A stretch of DNA of 64,000 nt from an uncultured Lachnospiraceae bacterium (GTDB lineage Bacteria > Bacillota > Clostridia > Lachnospirales > Lachnospiraceae), in the NCBI GenBank assembly GCA_947382625.1, contig CANDAG010000010.1, positions 1 to 64,000 of the forward strand. Reading direction: 5' to 3'. A program made the translations under genes and the position numbers. Each line of letters starts with the position of its first letter. Within the stretch, counting starts at the first letter, position 1. Below, in pieces: positions 36,220-45,896 of the stretch. The notes beneath the pieces are model-generated. The model was not told the origin of the DNA. It searched no databases and was given only the letters and a program-made list of their open reading frames with translations.

Positions 36220-37323
36220 TTGAAGATTCTGATTCTGAGTAATTATGCAAACGGATTGTATCTGTTCCGGAAGGAGATCCTGCTCACCTTTCTTGAGAAG
36301 GGCTATGAGGTGGCAGTGTCCGTTCCCACAGATGAGAACTGCCCGAGGCTGAAGGCTCTGGGGGTAAAAATGATCCCCACAGAGTTTGAGCGCAGAGGAA
36401 ATAATCCGGTCCATGATCTGAAACTGTTTTTGCGGTATCTTCGTATTCTCAGGGAAGAAAAACCGGACAGGGTTCTGACCTATACCATTAAGCCCAATCT
36501 CTATGGGGGGCTTGCCTGCAGAGTAAAAAGGATACCTTATATCGTAAATATTACAGGGCTGGGAACTGCATTGGAGCAGCCGGGACTTTTGGGAAAGGTT
36601 TTGCTTCGCTTTTACCGGATCTCTGCTAAAAAAGCCTCCTGCGTATTTTTTCAAAATGAGGGCAACCGGCAGTTTATGCTGGGAAAAGGGATCGGAACCG
36701 GAAGAGACCGGCTTCTGCCGGGGTCAGGAGTAAACCTGGAGGAACATTCCTTTCACAGCTACCCTTCGGAGGAGAAGGCTGTTATCTTCCTGGCAGTCCT
36801 GCGTATCATGAAGGAAAAAGGGATTGAGGAATATTTAGAGGCCGCCAGGCAGATCAGGGAAGCGTATCCGAATACCCGGTTTTATCTGGCAGGAGAGTAT
36901 GAAGAGGAAAGCAGAGGCCTGTACGAGCCTCAGATCACTCAGTTGTCTGATGAGGGGGTGATCCGGTACTTCGGCCATATCGATAATGTGGCGGAGGTCA
37001 TGGCTGAAAGCCATGTGATCGTCCATCCCTCTTATCATGAGGGGCTCTCCAATGTGCTTTTGGAGGCGGCCGCCTGCGGAAGGCCGGTGCTTGCCAGCAA
37101 TGTGCCGGGATGCCGGGAAACCCTGAAGGAGGGTGTAAGCGGTCTCACATTTTCACCAAAAGATGCGGAAGCTCTTGTACAGACCATCAAAACCGTGTTA
37201 AGCTATACCGAGGATGAACGCAGGCAGATGGGGCTTGAGGGCAGGGAATACGTGGAGCGTGTCTTTGACCGGAAAATAGTGATCGGTGCCTATCTGGAGG
37301 AAATTGGGGAAGAGGCAGTTTAG
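36220..37323 (+). CDS. GT4 glycosyltransferase, PglA-like
   Basis: 367 residues. Start set at TTG 36220, which has GGAGG 9 bases upstream and begins the family strand LKILILSNYANGLYLFRKE; an upstream ATG at 36184 lies in the ATP-grasp gene. GT-B fold with TYTIKPNLYGGLACR near 93, NITGLGTALE near 110 and the GT4 signature HPSYHEGLSNVLLEAAACGRPVLAS near 285. It likely adds the second sugar to the lipid-linked amino sugar, as PglA does in Campylobacter. Confidence 0.87.
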   Translation: MKILILSNYANGLYLFRKEILLTFLEKGYEVAVSVPTDENCPRLKALGVKMIPTEFERRGNNPVHDLKLFLRYLRILREEKPDRVLTYTIKPNLYGGLACRVKRIPYIVNITGLGTALEQPGLLGKVLLRFYRISAKKASCVFFQNEGNRQFMLGKGIGTGRDRLLPGSGVNLEEHSFHSYPSEEKAVIFLAVLRIMKEKGIEEYLEAARQIREAYPNTRFYLAGEYEEESRGLYEPQITQLSDEGVIRYFGHIDNVAEVMAESHVIVHPSYHEGLSNVLLEAAACGRPVLASNVPGCRETLKEGVSGLTFSPKDAEALVQTIKTVLSYTEDERRQMGLEGREYVERVFDRKIVIGAYLEEIGEEAV

Positions 37324-37336
37324 GAGGAAAAGAATC

Positions 37337-38653
37337 ATGAGTTTATACAGCGATCTTGTGGAAGGAAAAGAAAAGCTGTCCCTGGTGGGATTAGGCTACG
37401 TGGGAATGCCTATTGCGGTGGCGTTTGCACGCAAGGTCAAAGTGGTAGGCTTTGACTTAAACGAGAAGAAGATAGAGCTTTATAAGAATGGCATCGATCC
37501 CACCAATGAGGTGGGAAATGAGGTGATCGGCAGCACTAAGGTGGAATTTACTGCAGATCATGCAAGGTTAAAAGAGGCGAAATTCCATATTGTGGCGGTT
37601 CCCACACCGGTAAACGATGACCATACTCCGGATCTTACGCCGGTGGAAGGGGCCAGCAGGATTCTGGGACAGAATCTGACCAAAGGCTCAGTGGTAGTAT
37701 TTGAGTCTACAGTCTATCCCGGCGTGACAGAGGATATCTGCGTACCGATCCTGGAGAGGGAATCGGGGCTTAAGTGCGGCGTTGATTTTAAGATCGGGTA
37801 TTCCCCTGAGAGGATCAACCCCGGGGATAAGGTACACCGTCTGGAGACCATCGTGAAGATCGTTTCCGGTATGGATGAGGAAACCTTAGATACGGTTGCT
37901 AAGGTCTATGAGCTGGTGGTGGAGGCAGGGGTTTACCGGGCCGAGTCCATCAAGGTGGCGGAGGCGGCCAAGGTCATTGAGAACAGCCAGAGAGATATCA
38001 ATATTGCTTTTATGAATGAGCTTTCCATCATTTTTAATAAGATGGGGATCGATACCAAAGCAGTGCTTGCGGCGGCAGGGACCAAGTGGAATTTCCTGAA
38101 GTTTTATCCCGGCCTTGTGGGAGGACACTGTATCGGAGTGGATCCTTACTATCTGACCTATAAGGCGGAGGAATTAGGGTATCATTCCCAGATCATTCTG
38201 GCAGGACGCCGGATCAATGATGATATGGGAAAATATGTGGCAGAGAGTATGGTGAAGAACCTGATCAAAGCGGACATTCCTGTAAAGAGAGCAAGGGTTG
38301 CCATCCTGGGCTTTACTTTTAAAGAAAACTGCCCGGACACCAGAAATACCAAGGTGATCGATATTTACAGAGAACTGGGAGAATACGGCATCCATCCGGT
38401 GGTGGTAGATCCGGCGGCAGACGCAGAGGAGGCCAGGAGACTGTATGGCATCACCTTTGGGGATATGGATGCGGTGAAGGACATGGATGGGGTGATCGTG
38501 GCGGTAGCCCATGAGCAGTTCCTTTCCTTTGACAGGGAAAGGGTGAATGGCTTCTACAACCAGGCACATTCCAAAAAGGTGCTTATGGATCTTAAGGGAC
38601 TTTTTGACAAAAAAGAATATATGACAGAGGATTACATTTACTGGAGGCTGTAA
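37337..38653 (+). CDS. UDP-N-acetyl-hexosamine 6-dehydrogenase (TviB/WbpA-O type)
   Basis: 438 residues from ATG 37337 behind AGGAGGA. NAD-binding LSLVGLGYVGMPIAVAF at the N-terminus, FESTVYPGVTED near 130, catalytic C265 in GGHCIGVDPYYLTY, and the C-terminal ILGFTFKENCPDTRNTKV. This is the UDP-glucose/GlcNAc/GalNAc dehydrogenase family, which oxidises C6 to a carboxylate. Close pattern to TviB of Vi antigen synthesis, and the next gene is a TviC/WbpP-like epimerase; together they would give UDP-GalNAcA. Ends 1 base before the epimerase start. Confidence 0.9.
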   Translation: MSLYSDLVEGKEKLSLVGLGYVGMPIAVAFARKVKVVGFDLNEKKIELYKNGIDPTNEVGNEVIGSTKVEFTADHARLKEAKFHIVAVPTPVNDDHTPDLTPVEGASRILGQNLTKGSVVVFESTVYPGVTEDICVPILERESGLKCGVDFKIGYSPERINPGDKVHRLETIVKIVSGMDEETLDTVAKVYELVVEAGVYRAESIKVAEAAKVIENSQRDINIAFMNELSIIFNKMGIDTKAVLAAAGTKWNFLKFYPGLVGGHCIGVDPYYLTYKAEELGYHSQIILAGRRINDDMGKYVAESMVKNLIKADIPVKRARVAILGFTFKENCPDTRNTKVIDIYRELGEYGIHPVVVDPAADAEEARRLYGITFGDMDAVKDMDGVIVAVAHEQFLSFDRERVNGFYNQAHSKKVLMDLKGLFDKKEYMTEDYIYWRL

Positions 38654-38654
38654 A

Positions 38655-39632
38655 ATGGGATATAAGGATTTAAGGTTTAAGGAAGACGCTGTGTTTCTGG
38701 TAACGGGAGGAGCCGGGTTCATCGGTTCGAATCTCTGCGAGGCTATTCTTGATATGGGCTATAGGGTCAGGTGTCTGGACAACCTTTCTACCGGAAAGTA
38801 CGAAAACATCGAGCCCTTCACGGCAAATCCCCGGTTTACTTTCATCAAGGGGGATATCAGAGATTTAGATACCTGCAAGGAGGCGTCAAAGGGAGCGGAC
38901 TATGTATTAAATCAGGCGGCCTGGGGGAGTGTCCCCAGAAGCATTGAGATGCCCCTGTTGTACGAGGAGATCAATATCCGGGGAACCCTGAACATGATGG
39001 AAGCCGCCAGAGAGAACGGCGTAAAGAAATTTGTCTACGCCTCCAGCTCTTCCGTGTACGGAGACCATCCCACCCTTCCCAAGAAGGAAGGCCATGAGGG
39101 GAAGGTTTTATCTCCCTACGCCCTGACCAAAAAGGTGGACGAGGAATATGGCAGACTCTATAAGACTCTGTATGGCCTGGATACCTATGGCCTTCGTTAT
39201 TTCAATGTGTTCGGCAGACGGCAGGATCCTGACGGAGCCTATGCGGCGGTGATCCCCAAATTCATCCGGCAGCTCATGCGGGGGGAGAGGCCTACCATCA
39301 ACGGAGATGGAAGACAGTCCAGGGACTTTACCTATATTGACAATGTGATCGAGGCCAACTTAAAGGCCTGTCTTGCCCCTTCCGAGGCCGCAGGGGAAGC
39401 CTTTAACATCGGAGCCGGGGGACGGGAATACCTGATCGATGTGTACCATGACCTTTGTAAGGCCTTAGAGAAAGAGGTGGAGCCTGTTTTCGGACCGGCA
39501 AGGGCAGGAGATATCAGAGATTCCAACGCGGATATCAGCAAGGCGAGAGAGCTTTTAGGCTATGATCCCGAGTATGATTTTGCAAAGGGGATAGGGCTGG
39601 CCATCGGCTGGTATAAGGAGCATCTTGCATGA
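38655..39632 (+). CDS. UDP-HexNAc 4-epimerase (TviC/WbpP-like)
   Basis: 325 residues, extended short-chain dehydrogenase. FLVTGGAGFIGSNLCE at the N-terminus, NQAAWGSVPRSIEMP near 90 (the S-V-P-R-S pattern of WbpP/TviC), YASSSSVYGD near 126, catalytic Y155 and K159 in SPYALTKK, and RYFNVFGRRQDP near 180. It interconverts UDP-GlcNAc(A) and UDP-GalNAc(A). It pairs with the dehydrogenase just upstream. Overlaps the deacetylase gene by 4 bases. Confidence 0.9.
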   Translation: MGYKDLRFKEDAVFLVTGGAGFIGSNLCEAILDMGYRVRCLDNLSTGKYENIEPFTANPRFTFIKGDIRDLDTCKEASKGADYVLNQAAWGSVPRSIEMPLLYEEINIRGTLNMMEAARENGVKKFVYASSSSVYGDHPTLPKKEGHEGKVLSPYALTKKVDEEYGRLYKTLYGLDTYGLRYFNVFGRRQDPDGAYAAVIPKFIRQLMRGERPTINGDGRQSRDFTYIDNVIEANLKACLAPSEAAGEAFNIGAGGREYLIDVYHDLCKALEKEVEPVFGPARAGDIRDSNADISKARELLGYDPEYDFAKGIGLAIGWYKEHLA

Positions 39633-40375
39633 AAATAGCAGTGAGACTGGATGATATAACACCTGATATGGACTGGGAGCGCTTTTTGAAATTCAAGGCG
39701 CTTCTGGACCGGTATCAGGTGAAACCGCTTATAGGGGTGGTGCCGGATAATCGGGATCAGGGCCTTATGAAGCAAAATAGCAGCCAGAGTGCGCCCACGG
39801 ATTTTTGGGCTTATGTGAAAGGCCTTCAAAAGGAGGGCTGGGTGATCGCCATGCATGGCTGTTATCATATCTATACCACACAGCAGGGGGGTATGTTTCC
39901 TCTCAATGATTTTTCCGAGTTTGCAGGCCTCTCTTTGGAGAAGCAAAGAGAGCTGATCAGGGAAGGAAAAAGGATCTTCAAGGAGAAGGGGCTGCCTGCA
40001 GAGCTGTTTATGGCGCCGGCTCATTCCTATGACCGGAATACCTTAAGGATTCTGAAGGAAGAGGGATTCTGCGCGCTGACTGACGGCTTCGGAGATTCTC
40101 CCTATCGCTTCCGGGGACTTGATTTTTATCCCATTTCCTTTATGCTCAGCCGTACTCTGCAAAAGAAAAAAGGATACTCCACTATGGTCGTCCACACCAA
40201 TACCATTTCGGAGAAGGAGCTTGGGCAATATGAGGAGCAATTCAAAAGACAGGATGTTTCCTGGATTTCCTTTGCAGAATATCTGAAAGTGGACAAAAAA
40301 AAGAGGACGATCCCGGAACACTGGAAGGAATATCTGATGGCCAAAGGAAAATATTTTCTGGTCAGGGTCAGATAG
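39629..40375 (+). CDS. Polysaccharide-deacetylase-like protein (DUF2334/NodB fold)
   Basis: 248 residues. NodB-type metal site pieces: RLDDITPD (D8, D9), then MHGCYH (H76, H80) and MAPAHSYD near 131. No signal peptide, so it would act in the cytoplasm. The nearest pattern is DUF2334-type deacetylases. In this operon it may deacetylate a nucleotide sugar or lipid-linked intermediate. Translationally coupled to the epimerase gene by a 4-base overlap. Confidence 0.75.
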   Translation: MKIAVRLDDITPDMDWERFLKFKALLDRYQVKPLIGVVPDNRDQGLMKQNSSQSAPTDFWAYVKGLQKEGWVIAMHGCYHIYTTQQGGMFPLNDFSEFAGLSLEKQRELIREGKRIFKEKGLPAELFMAPAHSYDRNTLRILKEEGFCALTDGFGDSPYRFRGLDFYPISFMLSRTLQKKKGYSTMVVHTNTISEKELGQYEEQFKRQDVSWISFAEYLKVDKKKRTIPEHWKEYLMAKGKYFLVRVR

Positions 40376-40390
40376 CTTGGAGGTAGGAAT

Positions 40391-41620
40391 ATGGCAGAAC
40401 CGATCAGGGTACTCCATGTGCTTGGAAATACACAGCTTGGCGGTGCGGAAAGCCGTACCATGGATCTGTACCGTCATTTGGACAGGGACAGGGTCCAGTT
40501 TGATTTTCTGGTCCATACGGAAAAGGAAGGCTATTTTGATCAGGAGATCAGAAGGTTAGGGGGGCGGATCTTCCGAATTCCCCGTTTCAGGATGTATAAT
40601 TACTTCAGCTACCAAAAGGCGGTGAGGGATTTTTTCAGGGAGCATCATGAGTTCCGGGCGGTGCAGGGCCACATTACCAGCACGGCAGCGATCTACCTGC
40701 CTTTGGCAAAGAGAGCCGGGATCCCTCTGACCATAGCCCACGCCAGAAGCGCCGGGGTGGATAAGGGCGTAAAGGGCGTGCTGACCCGGCTTTTGAGACG
40801 AAATCTCTCTAAAAAAACAGATGTTATGTTTTGCTGCTCCCGGATCGCCGGGATTTCAGTATTTGGAAACCGGGCGGTGGAAGAAGGAAGGACGGTGTTT
40901 ATCCCCAACGCCATTGACTGCAAGGCTTTTGATTACGATCCTCTGGTGAGAGAGCGGATCCGGAAGGAGCTGGGGATAGAGGAATGCTATGTGATCGGCC
41001 ATGTGGGAAGCTTTCGTTACGCAAAGAACCATGAATATCTCCTGCAGGTGTTTGCAGCGCTGCTGAAGGGCTCAAAGGACGATGTCCGGGAAGAAGGGGA
41101 GCAGATGAATGTCCCGAAGAAAACCACTTCCTCAAAAACCGTGGCACAGGATGATGCCCGAAGCTATGTCCTCCTGCTTCTGGGAGAAGGCGGCGAGATG
41201 GAAAGGATCAGGGCTCTTGCGAAGGAGCTGGGGATTGCGGATCAGGTTTTCTTTCTGGGAAACCGGGGCAATGTCAGCGACTACTATCAGGCTATGGACC
41301 AGTTTGTGTATCCCTCCCGGTTTGAAGGTCTGCCGGGAGCCGTGGTGGAGGCCCAGACCACAGGCCTTCCCTGTCTGATGTCGGATAGCATCTGCGAGGA
41401 AGTGGCGGTTACGGATCTGATAAAGACCATGAGTATCGAAGAGGATCCTTCGGTATGGGCTGCTCACATCCAGGCAGTGCGCAGGAAGACAGAGCGCAGA
41501 CAGGATGATGGCAGGTATCAGCGAAGAGGACGGGTGGAGGAAATGAGGAAAGCAGGCTTTGATGTGAATACCCAGGCGGAAAGGATGATGGGTTTTTATG
41601 AGAAAGGGGAGTGGGGATGA
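40391..41620 (+). CDS. GT4 glycosyltransferase with internal insert
   Basis: 409 residues. GT-B fold: RVLHVLGNTQLGGAESRTMDL, HITSTAAIYLPLAKRAGIP near 98, HVGSFRYAKNHEYLLQVF near 205, and the signature YPSRFEGLPGAVVEAQTTGLP near 312. A charged, low-complexity insert (about residues 222-254, KGSKDDVREEGEQMNVPKK region) sits between two strands of the donor domain. GGAGG site upstream. Adds one hexose-type residue; donor unknown. Confidence 0.87.
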   Translation: MAEPIRVLHVLGNTQLGGAESRTMDLYRHLDRDRVQFDFLVHTEKEGYFDQEIRRLGGRIFRIPRFRMYNYFSYQKAVRDFFREHHEFRAVQGHITSTAAIYLPLAKRAGIPLTIAHARSAGVDKGVKGVLTRLLRRNLSKKTDVMFCCSRIAGISVFGNRAVEEGRTVFIPNAIDCKAFDYDPLVRERIRKELGIEECYVIGHVGSFRYAKNHEYLLQVFAALLKGSKDDVREEGEQMNVPKKTTSSKTVAQDDARSYVLLLLGEGGEMERIRALAKELGIADQVFFLGNRGNVSDYYQAMDQFVYPSRFEGLPGAVVEAQTTGLPCLMSDSICEEVAVTDLIKTMSIEEDPSVWAAHIQAVRRKTERRQDDGRYQRRGRVEEMRKAGFDVNTQAERMMGFYEKGEWG

Positions 41621-42810
41621 AGAGAAAACTGATGCTGATCTCTCCCATGCTCCATCAGGGAGGATTCGAGAGAGTATGTGTGACCACTGCCAGACTGCTG
41701 GAACCGTATTTCGACATAACGATAGTTATCTTTAATTCTGCCAATATTGCCTATGATGTGAGCGGGCTGAACATCATTGACATCCGGATGGGAGTCAGGA
41801 AGGGAAAGCTTAAGAAGCTTTGGAATATTGTGAGAAGATCCCGCAGGGTCAGGGAGCTGAAGCGGCAGCTGAAGCCGGATATTGTCTACAGCTTTGGCCC
41901 CAGCGCCAATATGGTCAACGCCTTTTCCAAAACAGGCCATGAAAGGGTGTGGCTGGGACTGCGGAATTATACCGATGTGGAAGAGACCCTGAAGATGAAG
42001 CTTTTTGTAAGGCTTGGGGATCTGATCATCTGCTGTTCTAAAGAGATTGAGCATGTGGTAAATGCTAAATTTGGATTTAACAGGACGACTACCTTGTATA
42101 ATCTCTATGATGTGAAGACCATTCAAAGGGAAGCAGAGGCGGGAGAGCCGGAGCTGCCCTGGAAAGAGGCAGAGGGAGAGAAAAAGCTCCGGTATCTGGT
42201 TTCCATGGGAAGAGACGATGATATGAAGGGGTTCTGGCACATGCTGAAGGTCTTTGCCCTGGTCCATGAAAAGGTACCGGAGGCAAGACTGATCCTTATG
42301 GGAGCAGGCACCTTCGAATATTACAAAAAGCTGGCCCGGGAGCTGGGAATAGCAGATGCAGTGCATTTTGCAGGCATGCGCAAGGATCCTTACAGGTATC
42401 TGAAAAAGGGAGAGATCTATCTTCTCACTTCCTTAAATGAAGGCTTTCCCAACGCCCTGGTAGAGGGGATGGTTCTGGGGCTTGCGCCTGTGTGTACCAA
42501 TTGTATGACCGGACCTGGGGAGATCCTTTTGGAGAACGGGGATGGATCTTTGCTCACACAGTTGCAGGAGGAAGAAAAAGCACCTGTTATTTATGGAGAA
42601 TACGGGATTCTGGTTCCGGTTATGAGCCGGGAAAGGGATCTGGATCCGGCCCATATTTCCGAGGAAGAAAGAAATATGGCAAATGTGGTGACAGGGCTTT
42701 TGACAGATCCGGAGAAGCTGGCGCAGTACCGCCAGGCGGCAAAAGACAGGGCCCAGATCTTTACCTACGAAAAATATGTGGAGAGGTTTCTGGAGCTGGC
42801 CGGAAGGTGA
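41617..42810 (+). CDS. GT4 glycosyltransferase
   Basis: 397 residues from ATG 41617 (ATGA overlap with the previous gene; GTG 41611 also in frame). GT-B fold: LMLISPMLHQGGFERVCVTTA, IVYSFGPSANMVNAF near 90, LVSMGRDDDMKGFWHML near 195, LTSLNEGFPNALVEGMVLGLAPVCT near 272. Between this and the C-terminal helix a loop with Glu/Asp-rich sequence (about 305-345) is longer than usual. One of four GT4 genes in a row. Confidence 0.87.
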   Translation: MKRKLMLISPMLHQGGFERVCVTTARLLEPYFDITIVIFNSANIAYDVSGLNIIDIRMGVRKGKLKKLWNIVRRSRRVRELKRQLKPDIVYSFGPSANMVNAFSKTGHERVWLGLRNYTDVEETLKMKLFVRLGDLIICCSKEIEHVVNAKFGFNRTTTLYNLYDVKTIQREAEAGEPELPWKEAEGEKKLRYLVSMGRDDDMKGFWHMLKVFALVHEKVPEARLILMGAGTFEYYKKLARELGIADAVHFAGMRKDPYRYLKKGEIYLLTSLNEGFPNALVEGMVLGLAPVCTNCMTGPGEILLENGDGSLLTQLQEEEKAPVIYGEYGILVPVMSRERDLDPAHISEEERNMANVVTGLLTDPEKLAQYRQAAKDRAQIFTYEKYVERFLELAGR

Positions 42811-42820
42811 GGGATGGATC

Positions 42821-43930
42821 ATGCGGAAGATTTTATTTCATTTGAATTGTTTTGAGCAGGGAGGCGCGGAGCGGGTGGTATCCAATCTGGCTAACTGGCT
42901 TGCACAGAGGGATTACCAGGTGATCGCCGCCACAGAGTGGCAGGGAGAAAAGGAATTCCAGCTGGATGAAAGGGTGAAGAGAGTCCATGTGGGTCTGCGG
43001 GACGAGGATCTTTCTAAGGGCCGCTTAAGCCGGATCGGGCTGCGGTTTCTCTATCTGCGGCGGCTGATCCAAAAGGAGCGGCCGGATATTGTGATCTCTT
43101 TTACCAGAAGACCCAACTACCGCGCCATTATTTCCTCCCGGGGGACGGGAGTGCCGGTGATCGCGGCGGTCAGGCAGGATCCTAAGTCCTACTACAATAC
43201 TCTGGCAGATAAGCTGTTGATCCCCCTTTTGTACCGTATGGTGGAGGGATGTGTGTTCCAGACAACGGAGCAGATGACTTATTTTCCTGTTTCACTGCAA
43301 AAAAGAGCATGCGTTATTTTAAATCCTGTGCATCAGAAGTACCTGAATACGCCTAAACCGGAGAAAAGGGAAAAGCTGGTGGTACAGTCGGGGCGGCTGG
43401 TAGATTTTAAGAACCAGGCAATGCTGCTTCGGGCCTTTTTGAAGGTGCATGAGAAGCATCCGGATTACAGTCTGAGGATTTATGGAGGTGATTCCTTTGA
43501 CGGGACAAAGGAAAAGCTGGAGCAGATCATTCAGGAGAATCATGCCGGGGCCTGGATTTCCCTGATGGGGGCAAGCGACAGTCTGGAGAAGGAGCTGCCG
43601 AAGGCTTCTGTGTACGCCTTTTCCTCTGACTATGAGGGACTTCCCAATGCGCTGTTAGAGGCAATGGCTTTAGGGATGCCCACAGTGGCCACCGACTGTC
43701 CCTGCGGAGGCCCCAGGACGGTGATGACCAATGAGGTGGACGGTCTGCTGATCCCGGTGGGGGATGAGGAGGCTATGGCGGCGGGCATCAACAGGCTCAT
43801 CGAGGACAGGGAGCTGGCAGAGCGGCTGGGAGAGCATGCCCGGAGGATCGGAGAGAGGATTCATGAGGACGCCATAGCCGGACAATGGGAAGCTTATGTG
43901 GAAAAGATCATAGAGAAGGCAAAGGGTTAG
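42821..43930 (+). CDS. GT4 glycosyltransferase (module 1 with asnB-like gene)
   Basis: 369 residues from ATG 42821 (TGAGGGATGG site); a longer frame from 42776 lies in the preceding gene. GT-B fold: ILFHLNCFEQGGAERVVSNLA, VVQSGRLVDFKNQAMLLRAF near 185, SSDYEGLPNALLEAMALGMPTVATDCPCGGP near 265 and DGLLIPVGDEEAM. Similar in the last region to the GT4 at 45897. It is followed 3 bases later by an asparagine-synthase-type gene, and this GT-AsnB pair is repeated. Confidence 0.88.
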   Translation: MRKILFHLNCFEQGGAERVVSNLANWLAQRDYQVIAATEWQGEKEFQLDERVKRVHVGLRDEDLSKGRLSRIGLRFLYLRRLIQKERPDIVISFTRRPNYRAIISSRGTGVPVIAAVRQDPKSYYNTLADKLLIPLLYRMVEGCVFQTTEQMTYFPVSLQKRACVILNPVHQKYLNTPKPEKREKLVVQSGRLVDFKNQAMLLRAFLKVHEKHPDYSLRIYGGDSFDGTKEKLEQIIQENHAGAWISLMGASDSLEKELPKASVYAFSSDYEGLPNALLEAMALGMPTVATDCPCGGPRTVMTNEVDGLLIPVGDEEAMAAGINRLIEDRELAERLGEHARRIGERIHEDAIAGQWEAYVEKIIEKAKG

Positions 43931-43933
43931 GAT

Positions 43934-45811
43934 ATGTGCGGAATATGCGGATTTGTTTCCAGGCAGCAGCTCACACTGGAAAATCTGAAAAAAATGAATG
44001 ACACCATGTACCATCGGGGGCCGGATGATTCGGGGGAGGAAATCTTTCCCATGAAAAAGGGCTATCAGATCGGCATGGCACAGAGACGTCTGTCCATCCA
44101 GGATCTGTCTCCTCTGGGCCATCAGCCCATGCACTCGGCGGATGGCCGGATCAGTGTGGTGTTTAACGGGGAGATCTATAATTTTCAGGAGCTTAAGAAG
44201 GAGCTGAAAGGTTATCCTTTTCGCTCCAGCTGCGATACGGAGGTGATCATAGCCGCCTATCTGCAGTGGGGCATAGGGTGCGTGGAAAGGCTGAACGGTA
44301 TGTTTGCCATCTGTCTGTATGACAGAGAGACGGAGGATGTTTTTCTTATAAGAGACCGTATCGGCAAAAAGCCTTTGTATTACGAGACGGAAAATGGAAA
44401 TCTGATCTTTGGATCGGAGTTAAAGCCCCTTATGGCCCGGGAAGGGTTTTCCATGGAAATCCGTAAGGAAATCCTTTCCCGCTATCTTTTTCAGCAGTAT
44501 ATCAACGGACCTGAAAGTATTTTTGAGAATGTCTTTAAGCTGGAGCCCGGCAGCATTTTAAGGTTTCACCATGGAGAGATCAGCACCTGGAAATACTGGG
44601 ATGTGAAAAAGGTCTATCACGCCATGCAGGAGGATCCCGTTTCGGACTATGGACAGGCCAAAGCAGAGCTTAGGGCTCTCCTAAAAAAGGCTGTGGCCTC
44701 CCGGATGATCGCGGATGTGCCTTTGGGAGCCTTCTTAAGCGGAGGGTACGATTCCTCTCTGATCACAGCCATTGCCCAGGAGCTTTCCGAAGAGCCGGTC
44801 AAGACCTTTTCCATAGGCTTCAACGTGGAACGGTACAACGAGGCAAAGTATGCAAAGGAAGTGGCCCGGCATTTAGGTACCAGACACACGGAGCTGTATA
44901 TTGATGAGAAGGAAATGTTTGATCTGGTAGAAAGCATTCCCCGGTATTATGACGAGCCTATGGCGGACTCCTCCCAGATCCCCAGTATGCTTGTATCAAA
45001 GCTGGCAAGGCAGGAGGTTACCGTAGCCCTTTCGGGAGACGGCGGGGATGAATTTTTTTGTGGCTACAATATATACGAGAATGTGGCGCAGGCCCAGATG
45101 CTGGATGGGCTGGGCGGGCTGACCCACGGGATCTGTCAGCTTCCCGGGCTGAAGCAATTGGGGCTGGAGGAGAGGCTTCCCTTCCGGGTAAGGGTGATTG
45201 CGGGAAACCGCAATAAAGAGACCAAAACCCAGTTCGGAGCCAGCAACTATGTAACCCGGGCAAACAAAATGGTGGCGGCAGAGGGAATGCCCTGCCATTA
45301 TTCCATAGAAAGCGGATATCAGGTGGACAACTGGCAGATTAGGAGAATGCTCCTGGATATGGATACCTATCTGCCGGGGGATATTCTCTGCAAGGTGGAC
45401 AGGGCCTCCATGAAATATTCCTTAGAGACAAGGTGTCCGATCCTGGACAAAGAGGTGATGGAGTATTCCTTCCGGTTGTCCCATAAGCTCAAGTATGACA
45501 GGGGGAACAAGAAACGGATCCTGAAGGATATTGCGTATGACTATATTCCCAGAGAGCTGTTGGACCGACCCAAGGTGGGGTTTGGAGTCCCCCTTGACCA
45601 GTGGCTCAGAGGCCCCTTGCGGGAGCAGCTTCTTGCCATGTGCAGCAGGGATTATCTGAAGAGGCAGGGGATCTTTGACCCGGATTTTACGGCGGATATG
45701 ATAGAAGGATACCTGCGGACAGGGGACGGCGGTCCTGCCACAGGAGCGAACTATTCCAAGCTTTCCTGGTCCTTTTTTATCTTTCAACAATGGTATGCCT
45801 GTTATATATAG
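43934..45811 (+). CDS. Asparagine synthase-type amidotransferase 1
   Basis: 625 residues. N-terminal glutaminase with C2 as nucleophile (MCGICGF), YHRGPDDSG, RRLSIQDLSPLGHQP and FNGEIYNF; C-terminal ATP-pyrophosphatase synthetase part with GAFLSGGYDSSLITA near 270, and VALSGDGGDEFFCGY near 365. Family members amidate aspartate or, in glycan loci (WbpS type), the carboxyl of a uronic acid. With a UDP-HexNAcA pathway upstream, uronamide formation is the likelier role. Its last codons and tandem TAG-TGA stops come from a repeated palindrome. Confidence 0.88.
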   Translation: MCGICGFVSRQQLTLENLKKMNDTMYHRGPDDSGEEIFPMKKGYQIGMAQRRLSIQDLSPLGHQPMHSADGRISVVFNGEIYNFQELKKELKGYPFRSSCDTEVIIAAYLQWGIGCVERLNGMFAICLYDRETEDVFLIRDRIGKKPLYYETENGNLIFGSELKPLMAREGFSMEIRKEILSRYLFQQYINGPESIFENVFKLEPGSILRFHHGEISTWKYWDVKKVYHAMQEDPVSDYGQAKAELRALLKKAVASRMIADVPLGAFLSGGYDSSLITAIAQELSEEPVKTFSIGFNVERYNEAKYAKEVARHLGTRHTELYIDEKEMFDLVESIPRYYDEPMADSSQIPSMLVSKLARQEVTVALSGDGGDEFFCGYNIYENVAQAQMLDGLGGLTHGICQLPGLKQLGLEERLPFRVRVIAGNRNKETKTQFGASNYVTRANKMVAAEGMPCHYSIESGYQVDNWQIRRMLLDMDTYLPGDILCKVDRASMKYSLETRCPILDKEVMEYSFRLSHKLKYDRGNKKRILKDIAYDYIPRELLDRPKVGFGVPLDQWLRGPLREQLLAMCSRDYLKRQGIFDPDFTADMIEGYLRTGDGGPATGANYSKLSWSFFIFQQWYACYI

Positions 45812-45842
45812 TGAACGACAAAATAATTTGTCGTTCACTATA
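45807..45842. repeat. 36-bp palindrome, copy B
   Basis: Perfect arms TATAGTGAACGACAAA and TTTGTCGTTCACTATA around the centre ATAA. Same family as 15173-15208. It overlaps the end of the preceding gene, giving TAT ATA TAG TGA, the same final codons as in the decarboxylase gene. Confidence 0.9.
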
Positions 45843-45896
45843 AAATAAGCGGCGAAAGTCGTTTCCTGAAAAAGTAACAGGGCAGCGAGGTGACAA

